From Dyadobacter sp. CY323 (GTDB taxonomy: Bacteria > Bacteroidota > Bacteroidia > Cytophagales > Spirosomataceae), in the NCBI RefSeq assembly GCF_021390245.1, contig NZ_JAJUXH010000001.1:1-64000 (forward strand): a stretch of DNA of 64,000 nt. Direction: 5' to 3'. How positions within the stretch are numbered: position 1 is the stretch's first letter; the number at the start of each line of letters is the position of its first letter. The translations under genes were made by a program, and so were the position numbers. The notes under the pieces were generated by a model that was given only the letters and a program-made list of their open reading frames with translations, was not told the DNA's origin and did no database searches. Shown here piece after piece: positions 8,171 through 16,632 of this stretch.

Positions 8171-8470
8171 ATGAGTAACACCAATTCCCTACAAGACGCG
8201 ACAGGACGGGTAAAGCGCGAAGTGTTTACCCCCCTGGGAAAAATCTATTATAAGGAGGCTGAGCAGTGGCAACGGATGAAGATCGAAACGGAAGCATTGA
8301 AAGAACTGGGAGTAAAACGCCATTCAATTCGTGCCTACATGGTCAGCACCCCAGCCAGCCGCATGAATGCCAAATTAAAGGATCTGATCCTGCGCACATT
8401 GCCACAAGCTGCCGACTGCTTTCAGGATCCAACCCTGGCCAATCTAAAAGCTTCCTTTTCATTCAATTAA
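8171..8470 (+). CDS. First early phage protein, about 99 aa, unknown
   Basis: No family is recognised. The protein starts MSNTNSLQDATGRVKREVF and is mostly helical and basic (KEAEQWQRMKIETEALKELGVKRHSIRAYM). The ELGVKRHSIRAYMV part could be a short helix-turn-helix, which would fit a Cro-like role as the first gene behind the early promoter, but this is speculative. An in-frame ATG at 8159 would add four residues, and neither start has a clear ribosome site. It is followed closely by tiny membrane proteins. Confidence 0.55.
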   Translation: MSNTNSLQDATGRVKREVFTPLGKIYYKEAEQWQRMKIETEALKELGVKRHSIRAYMVSTPASRMNAKLKDLILRTLPQAADCFQDPTLANLKASFSFN

Positions 8471-8497
8471 GCGATCACCTTACATTTTTCTTTCATC

Positions 8498-8617
8498 ATG
8501 GAAACAGTGAATCAGTTCTTTCAAACCCCCAATTCCTGGGCCACTGCGTGTTTAGTAATTGTAATTTTTGTTGTTGTCTGTTCCATCCTTTTCGCTTCGA
8601 AAAATGAGCTACATTGA
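8498..8617 (+). CDS. Small membrane protein, 39 aa
   Basis: The frame begins METVNQFFQTPNSWATACL and has one hydrophobic helix (CLVIVIFVVVCSILFASKN) with a short charged tail. It overlaps the start of the next gene by 14 bases, suggesting coupled translation. Single-span peptides of this size are common in phage early operons, for example in exclusion or host takeover. No specific function is readable. Confidence 0.4.
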   Translation: METVNQFFQTPNSWATACLVIVIFVVVCSILFASKNELH

Positions 8618-8765
8618 TTTATTTGATATAACCGACTTACTGGCGGCTATGATTGGCGTATGCCTGGGCCTGATGATTTCCGAATTTGTTACCGCCCCGA
8701 CGTTCCCAGACGACTACGATATGCCAACCCGTAATCCCCTGAAAAATGGCAAAGGTAAGCCGTAG
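8604..8765 (+). CDS. Small membrane protein, 53 aa
   Basis: The start at 8604 gives MSYIDLFDITDLLAAMIGVC and a single membrane helix (LLAAMIGVCLGLMISEFV), then a soluble tail with acidic and proline residues. It overlaps its neighbours on both sides (8604-8617 and 8746-8765), as expected of a packed early operon. An alternative longer frame from 8568 adds residues that are in the upstream gene. Function is unknown. Confidence 0.4.
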   Translation: MSYIDLFDITDLLAAMIGVCLGLMISEFVTAPTFPDDYDMPTRNPLKNGKGKP

Positions 8766-8949
8766 GCAAACGGTCGTAATTCCCGATTTGGAACAGGCCC
8801 CAATCAGGATAGATCATATCAGATGCCCGGAATGCGGGAAAATCCAATCCGCTAGAATCCTGGAAACCTGGCCCTGGCACACCTACATACACGAATGCGT
8901 ACAATGCACCCACACTATCACAGAATCAGACTGGGATTCTGTTCAATAG
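8746..8949 (+). CDS. Zinc-ribbon protein, 67 aa
   Basis: Two Cys pairs, CPEC near residue 28 and CVQC near residue 51, form a zinc-ribbon spacing over an aromatic strand segment (ETWPWHTYIHE). Such small ribbons bind nucleic acid or RNA polymerase in many phages. The N-terminus MAKVSRRQTVV is basic. The gene overlaps the upstream membrane-protein gene by 20 bases and lies two genes before the replication protein, so a DNA-linked early role is plausible but not shown. Confidence 0.6.
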   Translation: MAKVSRRQTVVIPDLEQAPIRIDHIRCPECGKIQSARILETWPWHTYIHECVQCTHTITESDWDSVQ

Positions 8950-8998
8950 CCTAAGACCTTCTTTAAGAATCAGTTTGACCATTTTTAATTCCGATCCG

Positions 8999-9286
8999 AT
9001 GAATCTGATCCAGATAATTACGCTTTATAAAAGCGGACAGTTACCCGCGAACCCTGCCGTTTTGAGATCCTGCGCGGAAGTGCTGGAACATGCCAACGAC
9101 CTAGCATTCGCCAGCTGGCGCACCACATCAAACCCGGTAACGGCCAAAATGCTGGAAGCCGAGCAAATCCGCTACGAAAAGATTTTAAAGCATATCCAGG
9201 GAATGCAAAAAGCCATTTCCAATAAGGCCCATAACCGCCGCAAAGCCATAGTTCAGTCCGCAGCCTTCCAGCATTCATTTCAATGA
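8999..9286 (+). CDS. Small helical early protein, about 95 aa
   Basis: The start is placed at the ATG 8999 (MNLIQIITLYKSGQLPANP); the longer frame needs a TTG. It is mostly helix (LRSCAEVLEHANDLAFASW, then EAEQIRYEKILKHIQGMQ) with a basic tail. Its stop overlaps the start of the primase-helicase by four bases (ATGA), so the two are translationally coupled and it may be a helicase-loading or accessory factor. No family is recognised. Confidence 0.5.
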   Translation: MNLIQIITLYKSGQLPANPAVLRSCAEVLEHANDLAFASWRTTSNPVTAKMLEAEQIRYEKILKHIQGMQKAISNKAHNRRKAIVQSAAFQHSFQ

Positions 9287-12200
9287 AAGATCAAAACGGG
9301 CCAGGCCCGACATTACCAGAATTTAGTTTTTTTAAAGCAGTGCCGCCAGGTTCTAAGGCTACGTTTGCCACGTATCCGTCCGGCAAAATGACCCTGCCGC
9401 AGGTGATCGACTGGATCAGGGACGGGCAATATTCCCAGCAGGTCGCTGACGTTCGCAAAGCCGGAAGCAAAAAGGAAGCGGAGTTTTATAAAAAGCAGTT
9501 GGATTTCGTCACGTTTAGCGGGATATTTTCGCCGTCCAGGTTAGAAGCCAGCCTGGTTTCACATTCCGGGCTTATGGCCATTGATTTCGATAATAACCCG
9601 GATCCGGTTATGTTGAAATTACAGCTGCAAACGGATCCTTATGTTACAGCCGTGTTTTTGTCGCCGTCGGGCAAAGGAGTAAAGGCGGTAATTAAAGTTA
9701 AAGATTCCGCCAGGCACAAGGAAACGCATGCTGATGTTGCCTACTATTTCAATAACGTATATAGACTTACGGACAAGGAAAAAGTAGATTTATCAGGCAG
9801 TGATACGACCAGGGCCTGTTTTATTTCGCACGATCCTGATGTGTATTATAATCCCGATTCGAAGCCGTACGCGATCCAGAACCTGATCCCGCCGAAGCCG
9901 AAATCGGAAACCCAAATTTTGCAGGATGCGACCGACGTGGAAAAGCATGTGGCCGCCGTTGTGGAGCGCATCGAAACGCACACAATGGACATATGCAACG
10001 ACTACGGCACGGAATGGCTACTGATCGCTTTTAGCATGGCGACACTGGGCGAAAATGGCCGCCAGTACTTCCACAGGATCAGCGGCCAGAATGCCAAGTA
10101 CAGCGAAAAGGACGCCGACGAGAAGTTCGATAATGCCGTAAAAACGTCCCGGTTTACCACTGCCGCCAAGTTTTTCAGCATTTGTAAGGACTACGGCCTG
10201 GACGTTAGCCGCCCGAAGGCTGAAAAGGCCCCGAAGGATCCAGCAAAGAAGGAGGAATCAGCCAGTGAAATGGATGATCTATTGTTTGATGCCGCCAGGC
10301 TAGTGGTGAATACGCAAAATGCCAGCACGTCAATCATTCAACGGACACTAAAACTAGGATATAACCGGGCTGGCCGAATTATGAAGCAGCTGGAAAGTAT
10401 CGGAATTGTCCGCCCGTCCATTGAAAACGAACCGCGATTAATTGCGTTTACAGATCCTGAAATATTGGACAAATATCTGTCTGAAGGGGATTTCCCAAAA
10501 CCGGATCCTGAGAACAAAACGGTAAAAACGAGCGAAGAACCTTTCGGCCAACCGGCCAAAAAGAAGAAGAAAAAGCAGTCAGACTACGAAGACGACGAAA
10601 ACGAAGACGATCTGCCATTCACCGTTTGGTACACAAGGGGCGGGGGAATGAAAATTAAAGGCGGCCGGTATTTTGACCATGTAGCCCAAAACTTTCAGAT
10701 ATACATCAAATACCGGACGGAAGACGAGCAGGAAAACGTCACCTGGGTACTGGAAATTAGAAAAGCAGATGGGAAATCTGAATTTATCGAAGTGTTGCAC
10801 GATGATTTTTGCAGTGCCCGCAAATTGAAAAGTATGCTGGCAACCAGGCGCCTGGGCTTTAAGATAAAGGATAATCACCTGGACGAACTTCACAGTTATT
10901 TGTTTACTCAGACCGATTTTTCCAGTGCGGTAAAAGTGAATCGATACGGATATCACACTGACAGTAAAGTGTATTTCTTTGCGAATAAGGCCCTGAACCT
11001 GGTCACAAATGAACTACTATCACCGGATGAATTCGGGATCGTGGAAGCCAACAAAAAACACCTTTCCGCGCCGCAGCCGCCGAAGGCCCGGCAACTACGG
11101 CACACGCTAACAAATCAGAATGTAACCTTTGGTGACTTTTGGGATTTATACGCAATAGCGCACCTTCCAGAAAATGGCTTTGTTCCTGTTTGTTTTTACA
11201 TTTTTTCCCTGTTCCGGGATATGGGACTGCAATACAAAAACTTTTCGCCCATCCTGTTTTTGAAGGGCGGCGCAGGCACGGGAAAATCATCGATGGTAAG
11301 GATCCTAACCGCAGGTTTTGGCCGCAAGCAGGAAGGCGTCAATTTAAAATCAAAAAATACAGACGCATCACTGGTTAAGCTTATGAGCCAGAGCAGTAAC
11401 CAGATAATCTGGTTTGATGAATTTCACAATGAATTAACGAATGAAGGGCTTTTGCAGGCGGCATACGATAACGATGGTTATCACAAGTCAACGACCGATT
11501 TTAATAGTATTGATACGGCCGCCGTCGAGATCCACAGCGCTTTGGCCCTGACCAGTAATTACATTCCTGAAAACCCGATTTTCTTTTCCAGGTGTGTGTT
11601 TATCCCGATCACGGCCCAGCAAAAAAGCGACGCCCAGCGAAAGGCATACGACCAGCTGGAAAACATCCAGGAAGGCGGTCTGGGCTGTATGACAATCGAG
11701 CTTTTGAAGTATCGCCAATTGTTGGAAGCGAACGACAACTATGCAGTTAGTTACAATCGCCTTTATAACTCGCTGAAAACCAGGTTTAAGGGGCAAAACA
11801 TCCCAGAAAGGCTTTTCGCTAATATGTCCCAGATCCTGGCCGCCCCGTACGCGCTTCACTGCCTGGGTAAAATCAATATGTTACCACAGCAGCGCGACAG
11901 CGAGGAAGAAATTCTGGCCGATTTTGTGGAAGTCGCCGAAAACTTCATTATGCGCCAGTTCAGGATCCAGAACGACAGTAAGGCAATCGCTGAATTCTTC
12001 GAAATCATCCAGGGACTGTTTGAAAGCAACCAAATACACGAAGGATTTCACTTTCGCTTCAATGGCGATAAGATGATGATCAATTTCCGGAAATTGTACA
12101 ATTTGTTTGCACAGAAGTATCGACAGATATTTTATAAGTCCCCGCCTGATCGGGACACAATACAGTCAGAACTTACTACACTTTCCGGCGAAACCGAATG

Positions 12201-12354
12201 GGACGCCATTTCGAAGACCGTCCGGTTTATGACAGAATCAGACGCAAATTCGAAGTCTTCGACCATGCCACAAACGGGATCGTGTGAACTGAATTATAAG
12301 CAGTTACAACAGAATTTTGGCATTGACTTGGTTAACAGACAATCAAATATTTAA
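9283..12354 (+). CDS. Phage replication protein: BT4734/VirE_N, PriCT, FtsK-gamma and helicase domains
   Basis: In this 1023-aa protein residues ~20-200 resemble the BT4734-like/VirE N-terminal domain of Bacteroidota mobile elements (GLMAIDFDNNPDPV, then LSPSGKGVKAVIKV). Residues ~235-315 resemble PriCT (EWLLIAFSMATLGENGRQYF). Residues ~328-395 read like an FtsK gamma winged helix (TSIIQRTLKLGYNRAGRIMK, QLESIGIV), unusual in a primase. A K-rich then acidic linker (~425-445) follows. The C-terminal part is a P-loop ATPase with Walker A GGAGTGKSS (~662) and Walker B IIWFDEFHNE (~708). It should prime and unwind phage DNA. The gamma domain may give origin binding, perhaps at the repeat array just downstream. 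The primase call is from family resemblance; no catalytic test is possible. Confidence 0.75.
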   Translation: MKDQNGPGPTLPEFSFFKAVPPGSKATFATYPSGKMTLPQVIDWIRDGQYSQQVADVRKAGSKKEAEFYKKQLDFVTFSGIFSPSRLEASLVSHSGLMAIDFDNNPDPVMLKLQLQTDPYVTAVFLSPSGKGVKAVIKVKDSARHKETHADVAYYFNNVYRLTDKEKVDLSGSDTTRACFISHDPDVYYNPDSKPYAIQNLIPPKPKSETQILQDATDVEKHVAAVVERIETHTMDICNDYGTEWLLIAFSMATLGENGRQYFHRISGQNAKYSEKDADEKFDNAVKTSRFTTAAKFFSICKDYGLDVSRPKAEKAPKDPAKKEESASEMDDLLFDAARLVVNTQNASTSIIQRTLKLGYNRAGRIMKQLESIGIVRPSIENEPRLIAFTDPEILDKYLSEGDFPKPDPENKTVKTSEEPFGQPAKKKKKKQSDYEDDENEDDLPFTVWYTRGGGMKIKGGRYFDHVAQNFQIYIKYRTEDEQENVTWVLEIRKADGKSEFIEVLHDDFCSARKLKSMLATRRLGFKIKDNHLDELHSYLFTQTDFSSAVKVNRYGYHTDSKVYFFANKALNLVTNELLSPDEFGIVEANKKHLSAPQPPKARQLRHTLTNQNVTFGDFWDLYAIAHLPENGFVPVCFYIFSLFRDMGLQYKNFSPILFLKGGAGTGKSSMVRILTAGFGRKQEGVNLKSKNTDASLVKLMSQSSNQIIWFDEFHNELTNEGLLQAAYDNDGYHKSTTDFNSIDTAAVEIHSALALTSNYIPENPIFFSRCVFIPITAQQKSDAQRKAYDQLENIQEGGLGCMTIELLKYRQLLEANDNYAVSYNRLYNSLKTRFKGQNIPERLFANMSQILAAPYALHCLGKINMLPQQRDSEEEILADFVEVAENFIMRQFRIQNDSKAIAEFFEIIQGLFESNQIHEGFHFRFNGDKMMINFRKLYNLFAQKYRQIFYKSPPDRDTIQSELTTLSGETEWDAISKTVRFMTESDANSKSSTMPQTGSCELNYKQLQQNFGIDLVNRQSNI

Positions 12355-12404
12355 TAAAAAAAAGATGTGTTTTTGTGAAAAACAGGAAGGCTTTCGCACT
12401 ACAA

Positions 12405-12590
12405 CACTACAAAGGAAGATAACTAATTGATAATCAATATATAAGGTGTAGTAAATGCGTAGTAAAAGTGTAGTATAAGTGTAGTATTGTAGTATTTGTA
12501 GTAGGTGTAGTACGGACGCTACTACAGTTTCGTAGAATATACGTAATTGATATTCAGATAGTTAGCCAAATAGCGTAGTGTAGTAAAAAC
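12405..12590. repeat. GTAGTA repeat array, candidate replication origin
   Basis: About nine copies of a (T/C)GTAGTA-type word lie between 12445 and 12587, mostly on the plus strand and 10-20 bases apart. Inverted copies lie at the left end (ctacaacactaca near 12400-12411) and in the middle (gctactacag). AT-rich taattgata steps occur at about 12424 and 12544. The array is non-coding, follows the replication protein gene and precedes ssb, the usual place for phage iterons. Origin function is inferred. Confidence 0.55.
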
Positions 12591-12629
12591 ACACCCCCCG
12601 AAAACTGCTAAAAACTTTTTTTTTCGATC

Positions 12630-12953
12630 ATGGAAGAATCACAGGAAAGTACAACAGAAAGCATTCCGGTATTTAACGCCGATCGGTTCGATATCCACAA
12701 ATTAAGCCGCTGGACAGACAACAAAGGGCGGCTGATGGTAGTGGCCGGTTTTTATCACGGAACGGATCCCAGGCAGCCTTATTCTGCCTATCCCCAGCGT
12801 GTCGGGCTGGATCTGTTGATCGTGGAAGAAGAACGGGTGGAATACATGGACATTCACAGGTTTATCTATTTCGTGATCAATGGCAAGATCCAACCCTGGA
12901 AGAAAGTCCAACCCGAAAAACCACTGGAAGAAATGGCCCAAAAAGCCGCATAA
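12630..12953 (+). CDS. Hypothetical early protein, 107 aa
   Basis: No family is recognised. It contains RFDIHKLSRWTDNKGRLMVVA and WKKVQPEKPLEEMAQKAA, likely a small mixed alpha/beta fold without membrane segments. Codon use and spacing match the following ssb operon: 36 bases separate it from ssb, and it starts just after the repeat array, so it is probably the first gene of a second early transcript. A replication or recombination accessory role fits the place. Confidence 0.5.
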   Translation: MEESQESTTESIPVFNADRFDIHKLSRWTDNKGRLMVVAGFYHGTDPRQPYSAYPQRVGLDLLIVEEERVEYMDIHRFIYFVINGKIQPWKKVQPEKPLEEMAQKAA

Positions 12954-12989
12954 GTCATTATTAATCAACTTTTATCAAACCATTTTCAA

Positions 12990-13382
12990 ATGAAGCTTAT
13001 CCAAATTACCGGGCACATCGGCAGTGATGCCAAAATTTATTCCCAGAATGGAAATGAAACCGTACGCTTTGCGGTCGCAGTTACTGAGAAGTACAAAACC
13101 AATGGCGAAACAAAGGAAAAAACAGACTGGTTTTCTGTATTCACTTCCCAAAAATCATTAGTGCCGTATCTGAAAAAGGGAACAAAGGTTTTTGTACTGG
13201 GAAAACTAAATCTGGCCATTCGCCGCAATGAACAAAGCCAGCAGCACGAAGCGGATCTGTCGATTAATTCACTTACGATCGAGCTTTTATCTGCACAGAA
13301 CCGCGACCAATCAACGGCCCAGGGCCAGCCAGCAGCCAGCGGGCCTATACCTGGCGATGAAAGCGACGATCTACCATTTTAA
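12990..13382 (+). CDS. ssb: Single-stranded DNA-binding protein
   Basis: The 130-aa protein reads MKLIQITGHIGSDAKIY and FAVAVTEKYKTNGETKEKTDWFSV, the OB-fold of bacterial SSB, and ends with the acidic tip DESDDLPF that recruits partner proteins. Residues 100-122 form the flexible Gln/Ala/Gly-rich linker. It coats ssDNA in phage replication and recombination, with the replication protein upstream as the likely partner. It is shorter than host SSB (~150-180 aa), as phage versions often are, and lacks a long linker. It is probably co-transcribed with the flanking small genes. Confidence 0.92.
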   Translation: MKLIQITGHIGSDAKIYSQNGNETVRFAVAVTEKYKTNGETKEKTDWFSVFTSQKSLVPYLKKGTKVFVLGKLNLAIRRNEQSQQHEADLSINSLTIELLSAQNRDQSTAQGQPAASGPIPGDESDDLPF

Positions 13383-13393
13383 CCGGCCGGGAT

Positions 13394-13588
13394 ATGGAAG
13401 CCACTGAACAAATCGCCGCTGGCCAGGTCTGGCAGCAACGCAATTTACAAAATGTCACCATTGACGAAATCCTGGAAGATAACGGCAGTACGCCAGTGAA
13501 ATCAGGGATAGAATTCTGGCAGCTGAACGGCCGATTTTGGGACGACAATACAAATCATTCAAAGGATCTTATTAAACGAATCAGCTAA
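13394..13588 (+). CDS. Hypothetical early protein, 64 aa
   Basis: The reading is MEATEQIAAGQVWQQRNLQN and then VTIDEILEDNGSTPVKSG, an acidic alpha/beta protein of unknown family. Its stop overlaps the next start (taATG at 13586-13590), so they are coupled. It begins 11 bases after ssb and belongs to the same operon. A small regulatory or adaptor role is possible. Confidence 0.45.
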   Translation: MEATEQIAAGQVWQQRNLQNVTIDEILEDNGSTPVKSGIEFWQLNGRFWDDNTNHSKDLIKRIS

Positions 13589-13980
13589 TGACACCTGCAA
13601 CTGCAACTTACAATAAAACTGAAATTGTGGCCAATCTATCCGCTTTTATGGCAAGGGTAGAAACCAGGCTGGAAAAGCGTAATAGTCGGACTGATTCGGC
13701 GTTCGCCTTTGAAATGTCAATCCAGGCATTAGTACTTAAAAATTCCCTTGAAAGTAGTTATAACTTAATCGATCAAATCATTTTGGAAAATTCTGTAACA
13801 GTCGAAACGCTGGCCGCCCAGGTGCGGATCATGCGCAACAATCAAAACAAGTATTTCAGGATCCCGCGCGAAAACAAAGAAGAAAAGCAGGCGGTTTTAC
13901 GCGCCTCAAAGGCTGCCGAATCGAACGTGGATAAAATGGTGGCCATTGTCCTGGACAAGGATCTGGACGCCGGGCGGTAG
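13588..13980 (+). CDS. Hypothetical helical protein, 130 aa
   Basis: Mostly helix with a heptad-like stretch (RVETRLEKRNSRTDSAFAFE), ending in a long charged helix (SKAAESNVDKMVAIVLDKDLDAGR). No known domain is seen. It is translationally coupled to the upstream gene in the ssb operon and conserves an F-R-I-P motif (KYFRIPRENKEEK). A DNA-metabolism role is inferred only from context. Confidence 0.45.
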   Translation: MTPATATYNKTEIVANLSAFMARVETRLEKRNSRTDSAFAFEMSIQALVLKNSLESSYNLIDQIILENSVTVETLAAQVRIMRNNQNKYFRIPRENKEEKQAVLRASKAAESNVDKMVAIVLDKDLDAGR

Positions 13981-14067
13981 CCACAGGATCCACTAAAATT
14001 ATTCCGTGGAACGGGTATAAATGCCTGTTCCACGATCACCGCCCAGCTGGGCAATACCTCTTTAAAA

Positions 14068-14520
14068 ATGGGATCAATTGTATCAAAAATTGCCGACGAA
14101 ATAAAGCTGCATGGATCTTATGAAGCCTGGCGGGCCTGGGAAGATTTCCGGGAATCAGAATTAAAAAGGGTAGGGGCGCTTAATACCCCGCCCCCGCCAC
14201 CCCCACCCCGTGGAAGAATACGAGCGGAAGGGGAGCCGGTCGCCAGATCTTCGGATCTTATTCACGACTTAAAAACATGGCCCCGACCATTCGAGGCAGT
14301 TTATTCAGGATTGAAAACGTTTGAAATCAGGGTGAATGATAGGGATTTTCAGGATGGGGACATTTTACACCTGCGGGAATGGGATCCAGGAACTGAGGAA
14401 TATTCTGGAAACAGTATGATGTGCAGGGTTACATATATTTTGTCGGGAACCCATTTTGGGATCGATCAAAGGTCTGTGATAATGTCAATTGTGCCAGTAG
14501 AGCAAACTTCTAATCCTTAA
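14068..14520 (+). CDS. DUF3850 (PUA/ASCH-like) protein with polyproline linker
   Basis: Residues 66-148 read HDLKTWPRPFEAVYSGLKTF, EIRVNDRDFQDGDILHLREW and a CRVTYIL strand. This is DUF3850, a PUA/ASCH-like fold seen in phages and linked to RNA or modified-base binding. The N-terminal 40 residues are helical, and a run of seven consecutive prolines near residues 42-48 forms a linker that should need EF-P to translate. The gene lies before two HNH genes. Target RNA or DNA is unknown. ASCH proteins can act on modified RNA, but no such evidence is visible. Confidence 0.7.
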   Translation: MGSIVSKIADEIKLHGSYEAWRAWEDFRESELKRVGALNTPPPPPPPRGRIRAEGEPVARSSDLIHDLKTWPRPFEAVYSGLKTFEIRVNDRDFQDGDILHLREWDPGTEEYSGNSMMCRVTYILSGTHFGIDQRSVIMSIVPVEQTSNP

Positions 14521-14599
14521 CAGGTCGGAAGATGTTGAATAATTTTTAATATAAAATTGCACTACCTTCATACATTCCGAAATTTCACTCCTTAATCTA

Positions 14600-15433
14600 A
14601 TGGGGAAAAAGAAACCGCGCAAGAAAAAAAAGCTAGCAGTTGATCGTAAAAAAAGGACTGCAATCCCACTTTCCGTCGCCAGGCAAGTAAGGCAGGAATG
14701 TTATTTTGGATGCGTGCTATGTGGATCACCTGTATTTCACTATGACCATATTGAGGAATATTCAGTAGTTAAGGAACACAAAGCTGATAATCTCGCTTTA
14801 TTATGTGCGTCTCACCATAATGACAAAACGACTAAAAAAATCGATGCGGCCACGATTAAAGAGGCACGTCTAAATCCGTTTAATAAGAATAAGGCCCTAA
14901 CTGCGGGGCATCCAATTTTTGAAAGCCGAAACATTGATGTCACTTTGGGCAATATAAAGATTCTCGCGAATCTTACGGAAGATAGAGAATTTTATGTGAT
15001 GTGCGTAAATGGAATAGCCTATATATCGATTACGTTAGAGAATGGATGGCTTTCTCTATCAATGGCCGTGACAAATGATGACGGTAAAATTTTACTTGCA
15101 GTGGATAGGGGAAACATACAAGTAGCTCTAAATATTTTTGACTACACTTATGTTGGAGATCGGCTTATCATTAGTGAAATAGATGGCGCTCCAATCGTCG
15201 ATCTGAACTTCAGTAATACCATGTTAAAACTAAACAAAGGGCAGTTTATCCATGATGGGAGTGGGTTTGTTATTGATAATGAAATTTTGCACTATGTTGC
15301 TTTTGGGAATGTGGTGGCTCAGGTTGAAGGCTCGACGTTTGGATCAACAATTGGAGCGATATCAATATGTGAAAAAGCGAAGTATCCCGAAGGAGTTCCA
15401 CCAAGCGGGTTTGCACATTCAGTGACGGTTTGA
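14600..15433 (+). CDS. HNH nuclease with C-terminal beta domain, copy 1
   Basis: A very basic N-terminus (MGKKKPRKKKKLAVDRKKR) precedes an HNH domain: C38-x2-C41, D49-H50, C69, H72-H73, then NDK. The D-H pair gives the general base and metal site; the Cys residues bind structural zinc. Residues ~105-277 are beta-rich (DREFYVMCVNGIAYISITLE, then MAVTNDDGKILLAVDRG) and probably form a target-recognition or partner domain. The copy at 15650 is its paralogue, with near-identical HNH parts. HNH genes next to terminase assist packaging in HK97-like phages, but copies of this family also occur alone in Bacteroidota. Nuclease activity follows from the motif; the role is open. Confidence 0.75.
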   Translation: MGKKKPRKKKKLAVDRKKRTAIPLSVARQVRQECYFGCVLCGSPVFHYDHIEEYSVVKEHKADNLALLCASHHNDKTTKKIDAATIKEARLNPFNKNKALTAGHPIFESRNIDVTLGNIKILANLTEDREFYVMCVNGIAYISITLENGWLSLSMAVTNDDGKILLAVDRGNIQVALNIFDYTYVGDRLIISEIDGAPIVDLNFSNTMLKLNKGQFIHDGSGFVIDNEILHYVAFGNVVAQVEGSTFGSTIGAISICEKAKYPEGVPPSGFAHSVTV

Positions 15434-15649
15434 TCTAACATATGACCTTTCCTGCAAACCTGTTCATGTGAGACTTGAAGGCGGTGGGTTGGTCGGTCAA
15501 TGAATGGCCAGGGTGCATGCCTGAATCTACCAAATGTTGCGACACGATCCGGCCCGGAACTTACCCTTCAAACATCAAAGGCTCTTATGTTATCCTAATT
15601 TGGGTATATCGTTTCTGTAAATAGCTTTGTCTCAAAACCTTAATACAAC

Positions 15650-16495
15650 GTGGCAAAGAGGAAACCGAGAAATAGATCTGCTAAAAAGAAAGCTGTGAAA
15701 GTTAAACCCAATAGGCCCCCCATCCCTACTGATGTCGCTAGGCAAGTTCGCCAAGAATGCTATTTTGGGTGTGTGCTTTGTGGCTCACCAGTGTTTCATT
15801 ACGATCATATTGAAGAATATGCAGTGGTAAAAGAGCACAAAGTTGAAAATCTAGCTTTGCTATGCGCTTCTCATCACAATGATAAATCGACGAAAAAATT
15901 AAGTTCGGAGCGTGTGAAGGAGGCTAGAGAAAATCCATATAATAAGGATCGTTTAGCAACAGCTGGACATAAATTGGTTGATAATAGATCGATTGAAATT
16001 ATTTTGGGCACAAACCACGCGATTAGCCCTTTGAGGGCTGATGGGGAGTTCTGCGCAGTTTATGTAAATGGCTATTCCTATTTAAAAATTGTTTCAGAAA
16101 ATGGTTGGCTTTCTCTGTCAATGGCGATCACTGACATAAATGGCAATACGTTGCTTTCAGTCGAGAAAGGAGAGATCAAGGTTGCTACAAAGATTTTTGA
16201 TTATACTTATATAGGAGACAATCTGGTTATAAAATCCAATGATTCTCAGGTCGTTACTGACCTGAATCTAAACAATCAAAGGTTAAAAGTAAATAAGGCG
16301 TTATTTATTGACCGACATAAGACCGGCTTTAAGGTTGAAGGAGATGCGCTATTTGCAGTTAGGAGAGGAAATGTCAGTGCTAGGTATGAAGACGGGAAAG
16401 TTTACGAATGTACCGGAGGGTGGGCGATTTGGGAGAGAACTGCATTTCCAGATGCACTTCCCCCAAATGGATTCGGATTCAGCATACAATTTTAA
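15650..16495 (+). CDS. HNH nuclease with C-terminal beta domain, copy 2
   Basis: The paralogue of the upstream gene has a basic start (GTG at 15650, MAKRKPRNRSAKKKAVKV) and the same C-x2-C, DHIEEY and LLCASHHNDK motifs. The HNH part is nearly unchanged, while the beta-rich C-terminus (FCAVYVNGYSYLKIVSENG, MAITDINGNTLLSVEKG) has diverged more. This pattern suggests kept nuclease function with changed specificity. About 216 non-coding bases separate the copies. It ends before a strong terminator and the moron cassette, directly upstream of terS. Duplication within one phage is unusual for a packaging HNH, so a two-specificity or anti-competitor role is possible. Confidence 0.75.
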   Translation: MAKRKPRNRSAKKKAVKVKPNRPPIPTDVARQVRQECYFGCVLCGSPVFHYDHIEEYAVVKEHKVENLALLCASHHNDKSTKKLSSERVKEARENPYNKDRLATAGHKLVDNRSIEIILGTNHAISPLRADGEFCAVYVNGYSYLKIVSENGWLSLSMAITDINGNTLLSVEKGEIKVATKIFDYTYIGDNLVIKSNDSQVVTDLNLNNQRLKVNKALFIDRHKTGFKVEGDALFAVRRGNVSARYEDGKVYECTGGWAIWERTAFPDALPPNGFGFSIQF

Positions 16496-16513
16496 CTCAT
16501 TTAAATAAGGCAT

Positions 16514-16542
16514 AAAAAAACCGGCCAGCCGCCGGTTTTTTT
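16514..16542 (+). terminator. Terminator after the HNH genes
   Basis: A 12-bp hairpin (16514-16525 with 16531-16542, core accggc/gccggt) with a 5-base loop runs into a T-run. The trailing T's lead into the repeated TGTYCTTCCC motif. Confidence 0.85.
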
Positions 16543-16576
16543 ATGTTCTTCCCTGTTTTCGGATGTCGGTCGAAGC
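16536..16576. repeat. Left fragment of duplicated terS leader
   Basis: The T-run-ATGTTCTTCCCTGTTTTCGGAT word at 16536-16564 matches 17369-17395 with few changes, and similarity fades after about 16576. With 17275-17310 it forms a second, split copy of the sequence that leads into terS at 17369-17455. Confidence 0.65.
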
Positions 16577-16632
16577 TACGGCAATGCTATTTATTGGACT
16601 AGAAATCAGGATTTCGGCGCGACTGTATACTC

